Shown here: piece by piece, positions 7,901 to 9,275 of the stretch
Layout: every line of letters begins with the position of its first letter
How positions within the stretch are numbered: position 1 is the first letter of the stretch
Assembly: GCA_964517355.1 (NCBI GenBank)
Contig: CAZFCK010000195.1
Coordinates: forward strand, 1 to 9,275
DNA length: 9,275 nucleotides
Origin: CAZFCK01 sp964517355
GTDB taxonomy: Bacteria; Desulfobacterota; Desulfovibrionia; Desulfovibrionales; Desulfovibrionaceae
Reading direction: 5' to 3'
Made by a program: the position numbers and the translations under genes
The notes under the pieces: generated by a model
What the model saw: only the letters and a program-made list of their open reading frames with translations
What the model was told of the DNA's origin: nothing
The model's database searches: none

Positions 7901-8835
7901 TCAAGGTGCCCGTGCCCCACATACACGAGGCGCAATACTGGGGGGATTACCATTTCGCCCTGGCCTTGCGGCGGGCCTTGAAAAATCTGGGGCACACGGC
8001 GCGCATAGACATCCTGCCGGAATGGGATTGCGAACAGACGCTTTTCGACGACGTGGTGCTGGTACTGCGGGGGCTGAGCGAATACCGGCCTTCGCCCCAC
8101 AACGTGAACATCCTCTGGGTCATCAGCCACCCGGATAAGGTTTCGCCGGAGGAGTTGCGGCAATACGACCACGTGTACGTCGCCTCGGGCCTTCTGGCGC
8201 GCCAATGGCGCGACCGGCTGCCCGGGCTCCCAGTGGAGCCGCTGCCGCAATGCGCCGATCCCCGGGTGTTCGCGCCCCCTCTTCCGGAAGACGAAGCCCC
8301 TGGACACGATGTGCTCTTCGTGGGCAATTCACGCAAACAGAGGCGTCGCATGGTGGCGGACGCCGTGGCTGCCGGCATTCCCCTGGCGGTGTACGGCAGG
8401 CAATGGGAAGGCCTGATTCCCGAAGAGCTGGTGCGCGGGGAGCATATTCCGAATACGCGCCTTGCCGCGTATTACGCCCGGGCCGGCATCGTGCTTAACG
8501 ACCACTGGGAAAGCATGCGCCGCAACGGTTTGCTTTCCAACAGGCTTTTCGATGCGGGGGCCTGCGGCGCGTTCGTGATTTCGGATGACTTCGAAGACCC
8601 GGACGATATTTTTCAGGATGCCGTGGTGCGCGCCCAAGGGCCGGAACAGCTCGCCGCGCTGGTGCAACACTACCTCGCCCACCCGGAGGAGCGCAGGGCC
8701 AAGGCCGAGGCCTTGAGGGAGATCGTGCTCAAAGGCCACACCTTCGCGCACCGAGCCGAGGAAATAGTGCGCGCCGCCCAAATCCTCGCGGACGCCAAGA
8801 ATTCGCTGTTGCCGCGCCATACCCCGGCGGCTTAA
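4921..8835 (+). CDS. Giant multidomain glycosyltransferase: methyltransferase-like, coiled coil, GT2, two tandem GT-B domains
   Basis: This is a 1304-residue cytoplasmic protein without signal peptide or membrane helices. Residues 1-215 look like a class I SAM methyltransferase of the Methyltransf_24 type: LEIGMDKGEHT (22-32), LIDGDHNW (89-96), ALHDVAWP (121-128). Residues 241-341 are charged and helical, probably a coiled coil. A GT2 (GT-A fold) domain spans about 411-640, with VSVIILNRNG (413-422), a DHGSSDES nucleotide-binding region (448-455), FMNND in place of DXD (497-501), and GGFNEEY followed by YEDVDF, whose ED at 600-601 is the likely base. Two CgeB/group-1-like GT-B domains follow (about 681-986 and 990-1290). 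They share the signatures NSRVFDALASGALVVTN and SNRLFDAGACGAFVISD, and each ends with GHTxxHRA. It probably extends or modifies a surface polysaccharide or glycosylates flagellin, but the acceptor and sugars are unknown. No sugar-nucleotide genes are in the window. The start could also be 4909 (four residues longer). Confidence 0.93.
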   Translation: MHRFWESLLAPLIRALAPRVVLEIGMDKGEHTRRLLHYAAGRDCVVHVVDPNPMCDVRALKETWGERFQLHQGLSLNVLPHLPCPDMALIDGDHNWYTVYSELELLEQAAARHGKDFPCIALHDVAWPYGRRDMYHDPGTIPKQWRKPYARKGLLPGSDALAEHGGCNRHLCNAVHEEGRCNGVLTAVEDFLAPRSSALRFMSIPGFHGLGLLYPASLPQRRPEIAAMLQAWEQALCLAPHVQAVEERRLAEELRVISLKRASECTEESRGLSRLDRLAAENRRLVERIRQKECDNAELERNVAYVGHMLRRFERDFADVLASRRWKIGDAVARVVERLTRRRHPTVAKDRILENFTIIHDRLKNYSSFVAPRRTRLVSAPRPVLDAAHFSGQGERSGEQDLNPQPLPSPPGVSVIILNRNGAGHLHAFFASFLACNTHPGVQCVVVDHGSSDESLEVLREYGQLLDVEIVARQRNYSFSESNNHAAQFAKHEILLFMNNDLIFERDVLGSMCALLHAPQVGIVGAQLLYPKDSEAGSGVQHAGVLFRLDGDYGFFRPYNLRMDSWVRRFPAVTGAALMCRKTEFLALGGFNEEYNYGYEDVDFCLVYQGRFGKECRLLAPTGILHNESATQKQDVSDEISFRRMKNTEALCRRFGYAVKKRWQQDVLRAPKDRLWTHDCLTIGFVVTEAHENATAGDYFTAMELAAACERELHCETRFLPCTEDADAWYDVGGVDVLVVLLDKYDIRRTYNREHGLLTVAWLRNWFQRWMEQEWFQDYDLYLCSSERARDYVEREHGVRAEVFPIAANPERFPPAHGTRAGFCFTGHKWGVVREIEEALEPGLLREHSFSVYGENWGDHPKFAPFWKGKLPYEDVPKVYAAHGIVIDDTVRDFTKPWGSVNSRVFDALASGALVVTNNRIGAQELFNGLLPSYDSPDELHAVLRKYLNDGVARAELAAALQRMVLEGHTYRHRAKRLGVILSDFWRNRLRFSIKVPVPHIHEAQYWGDYHFALALRRALKNLGHTARIDILPEWDCEQTLFDDVVLVLRGLSEYRPSPHNVNILWVISHPDKVSPEELRQYDHVYVASGLLARQWRDRLPGLPVEPLPQCADPRVFAPPLPEDEAPGHDVLFVGNSRKQRRRMVADAVAAGIPLAVYGRQWEGLIPEELVRGEHIPNTRLAAYYARAGIVLNDHWESMRRNGLLSNRLFDAGACGAFVISDDFEDPDDIFQDAVVRAQGPEQLAALVQHYLAHPEERRAKAEALREIVLKGHTFAHRAEEIVRAAQILADAKNSLLPRHTPAA

Positions 8836-8855
8836 GAATCTCCACAACTGAGGTG

Positions 8856-8870
8856 TTAGGCTGTGTTTCT
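8856..8870 (+). repeat. 15-bp word behind the glycosyltransferase gene (copy of 40-54)
   Basis: The sequence ttaggctgtgtttct starts 21 bp after the stop codon at 8833-8835. It is an exact inverted copy of the word overlapping the chemoreceptor stop, about 8.8 kb away. After the word the two copies diverge completely. Confidence 0.75.
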
Positions 8871-8892
8871 AAATTCGTTTCGAAAAGAAAAT

Positions 8893-8987
8893 GCGAGAGG
8901 GGAAACCCTTAGCGTTGCTGTCGCCATCCGTAAGGCGCGAAACGACCGCGCCTAACGGCTGCCGCTAAAAAGGGTTTCCCCTCTCGC
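8893..8987 (-). terminator. Long branched hairpin with a T-rich tail on the minus strand
   Basis: A perfect 18-bp outer stem pairs 8893-8910 (gcgagaggggaaaccctt) with 8970-8987. It continues inward as agcg 8911-8914 with cgct 8963-8966 past a short A bulge. A second 12-bp stem with one mismatch pairs 8928-8939 with 8947-8958 around a 7-nt loop. On the minus strand the stem is followed by ATTTTCTTTTCG, so it could end transcription arriving from the right. On the plus strand only ctccccttcc follows. It is the first strong structure behind the glycosyltransferase gene. Confidence 0.55.
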
Positions 8988-9062
8988 GCTCTCCCCTTCC
9001 CAAACTTTCTAATTTTGAGGAGGTTAAATATATCATTTTGATTTCTTATGATGTTTTTGAAC

Positions 9063-9098
9063 GGCCATCAATAATCATTTTTATTATTGAAACAGGCC
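9063..9098. other. AT-rich hairpin near the right end of the non-coding block
   Basis: A perfect 8-bp stem pairs tcaataat 9068-9075 with attattga 9083-9090 around a 7-nt loop. It is extended by ggcc 9063-9066 with ggcc 9095-9098 across a small internal loop. It lies just inside the right end of the candidate miniature element. Confidence 0.45.
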
Positions 9099-9118
9099 CT
9101 AATTTGGTTGAAATAATT

Positions 9119-9172
9119 TAGAGCATCTCACGCTTGAAAAGCGCTAGATGCTTTTATGCATTTCCCTGGAAC
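9119..9172 (+). repeat. 54-bp palindromic repeat, first right-hand copy
   Basis: This matches 9222-9275 at 52 of 54 positions and is 103 bp upstream of it. The hairpin runs from 9120 to 9154. Its one difference inside the stem turns a G-C into a G-U pair, so the fold is kept. Confidence 0.85.
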
Positions 9173-9192
9173 AATTGGAAATTGTTTCAGGG
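9164..9192 (+). other. Spacer hairpin between the two right-hand palindromes
   Basis: The left arm 9164-9176 (ccctggaacaatt, partly shared with the repeat) pairs with 9180-9192 over 13 bp with one G-U pair and a 3-nt loop. It is one of at least two hairpins built into the 103-bp repeat period. Confidence 0.5.
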
Positions 9193-9196
9193 GGGA

Positions 9197-9211
9197 GCCT
9201 TGTTTCAAGGC
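9197..9211 (+). other. Short perfect hairpin in the repeat spacer
   Basis: gccttg 9197-9202 pairs with caaggc 9206-9211 around a ttt loop. It is followed by gaaaatgcgc, which leads into the next palindrome copy. Its gaaaatgc can partly pair with gcatttcc beyond that palindrome, enlarging the fold. Confidence 0.45.
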
Positions 9212-9221
9212 GAAAATGCGC

Positions 9222-9275
9222 TAGAGCATCTCACGCTTGAGAAGCGCTAGATGCTCTTATGCATTTCCCTGGAAC
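9222..9275 (+). repeat. 54-bp palindromic repeat, second right-hand copy, cut by window edge
   Basis: This is a tandem copy of 9119-9172 at a 103-bp period. The hairpin runs from 9223 to 9257. Its main difference lies in the three-base loop (gag instead of gaa). The copy ends exactly where the window ends, still matching, so the tandem array may continue to the right. Confidence 0.85.

Larger units (their letters stand above)
8856..9102. mobile_element. Possible miniature inverted-repeat element (about 247 bp, non-coding)
   Basis: The left end reads ttaggctgtgtttct. The right end, read inward on the minus strand, is ttagggcctgtttcaa: a similar word with a small indel, flanked by TA at both ends. 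Inside are a 95-nt hairpin and an AT-rich tail, with no credible protein. The TTAGGGCCTGTTTCA end resembles my memory of some IS5-type termini. I do not see a clear longer target-site duplication, so the element remains a candidate. Confidence 0.3.

Noticed and set aside
9038..9120. Short frame after a strong gaggagg (9017-9023), ending at TAG at the start of the repeat
   Set aside because: The only starts are TTG or ATT at poor spacing, and the peptide is about 28 residues with no motif. It may be a gene remnant, but this cannot be shown.
9119..9275. CRISPR array
   Set aside because: Only two repeats of 54 bp with a 49-bp spacer that is itself structured. No cas genes are visible, and an inverted copy lies at the other end of the window.

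Overview
The window reads as a moderately GC-rich bacterial chromosome segment with AT-rich intergenic patches. The protein types fit a Gram-negative, motile, probably anaerobic organism: a Cache-HAMP-PAS chemoreceptor with a cysteine-rich PAS domain, a GadC-type amino-acid antiporter, and a very large multidomain glycosyltransferase. My best guess is the Desulfovibrio/Bilophila group. That rests on remembered gene style, not on a database comparison.

Layout: three protein genes fill most of the window. A methyl-accepting chemotaxis protein lies on the minus strand (51-2564). After a gap of about 600 bp, an APC-superfamily permease of the glutamate:GABA antiporter type lies on the plus strand (3167-4615). 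The gap holds an AT-rich part with a perfect 12-bp palindrome, a GC-rich part (about 2700-2860) rich in competing RNA-like stems that may be a structured leader, and smaller inverted repeats up to 3060. Behind the permease are two overlapping hairpins and a good terminator candidate. Next comes a single gene for a 1304-residue protein (4921-8835) with a SAM-methyltransferase-like domain, a coiled coil, a GT2 domain and two tandem GT-B-like domains that look like an internal duplication. It probably builds or decorates a surface glycan.

Both ends of the window carry repeats. A 35-nt imperfect palindrome occurs once at the left edge, inverted, and twice at the right edge in a 103-bp tandem register. 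The last copy ends exactly at the window edge, so the array may continue. A 15-bp word lies directly behind the stop codons of both the chemoreceptor and the glycosyltransferase, in inverted orientation. At the right it opens a 247-bp non-coding block with imperfect inverted ends and a 95-nt hairpin, which may be a miniature inverted-repeat element.

Nothing shows that the three genes form one pathway. The receptor and permease are divergent and could respond to the same amino-acid-like nutrient, but that is inference. The most unusual items are the repeat system at the ends, the structured leader candidate, and the fusion and duplication in the glycosyltransferase.
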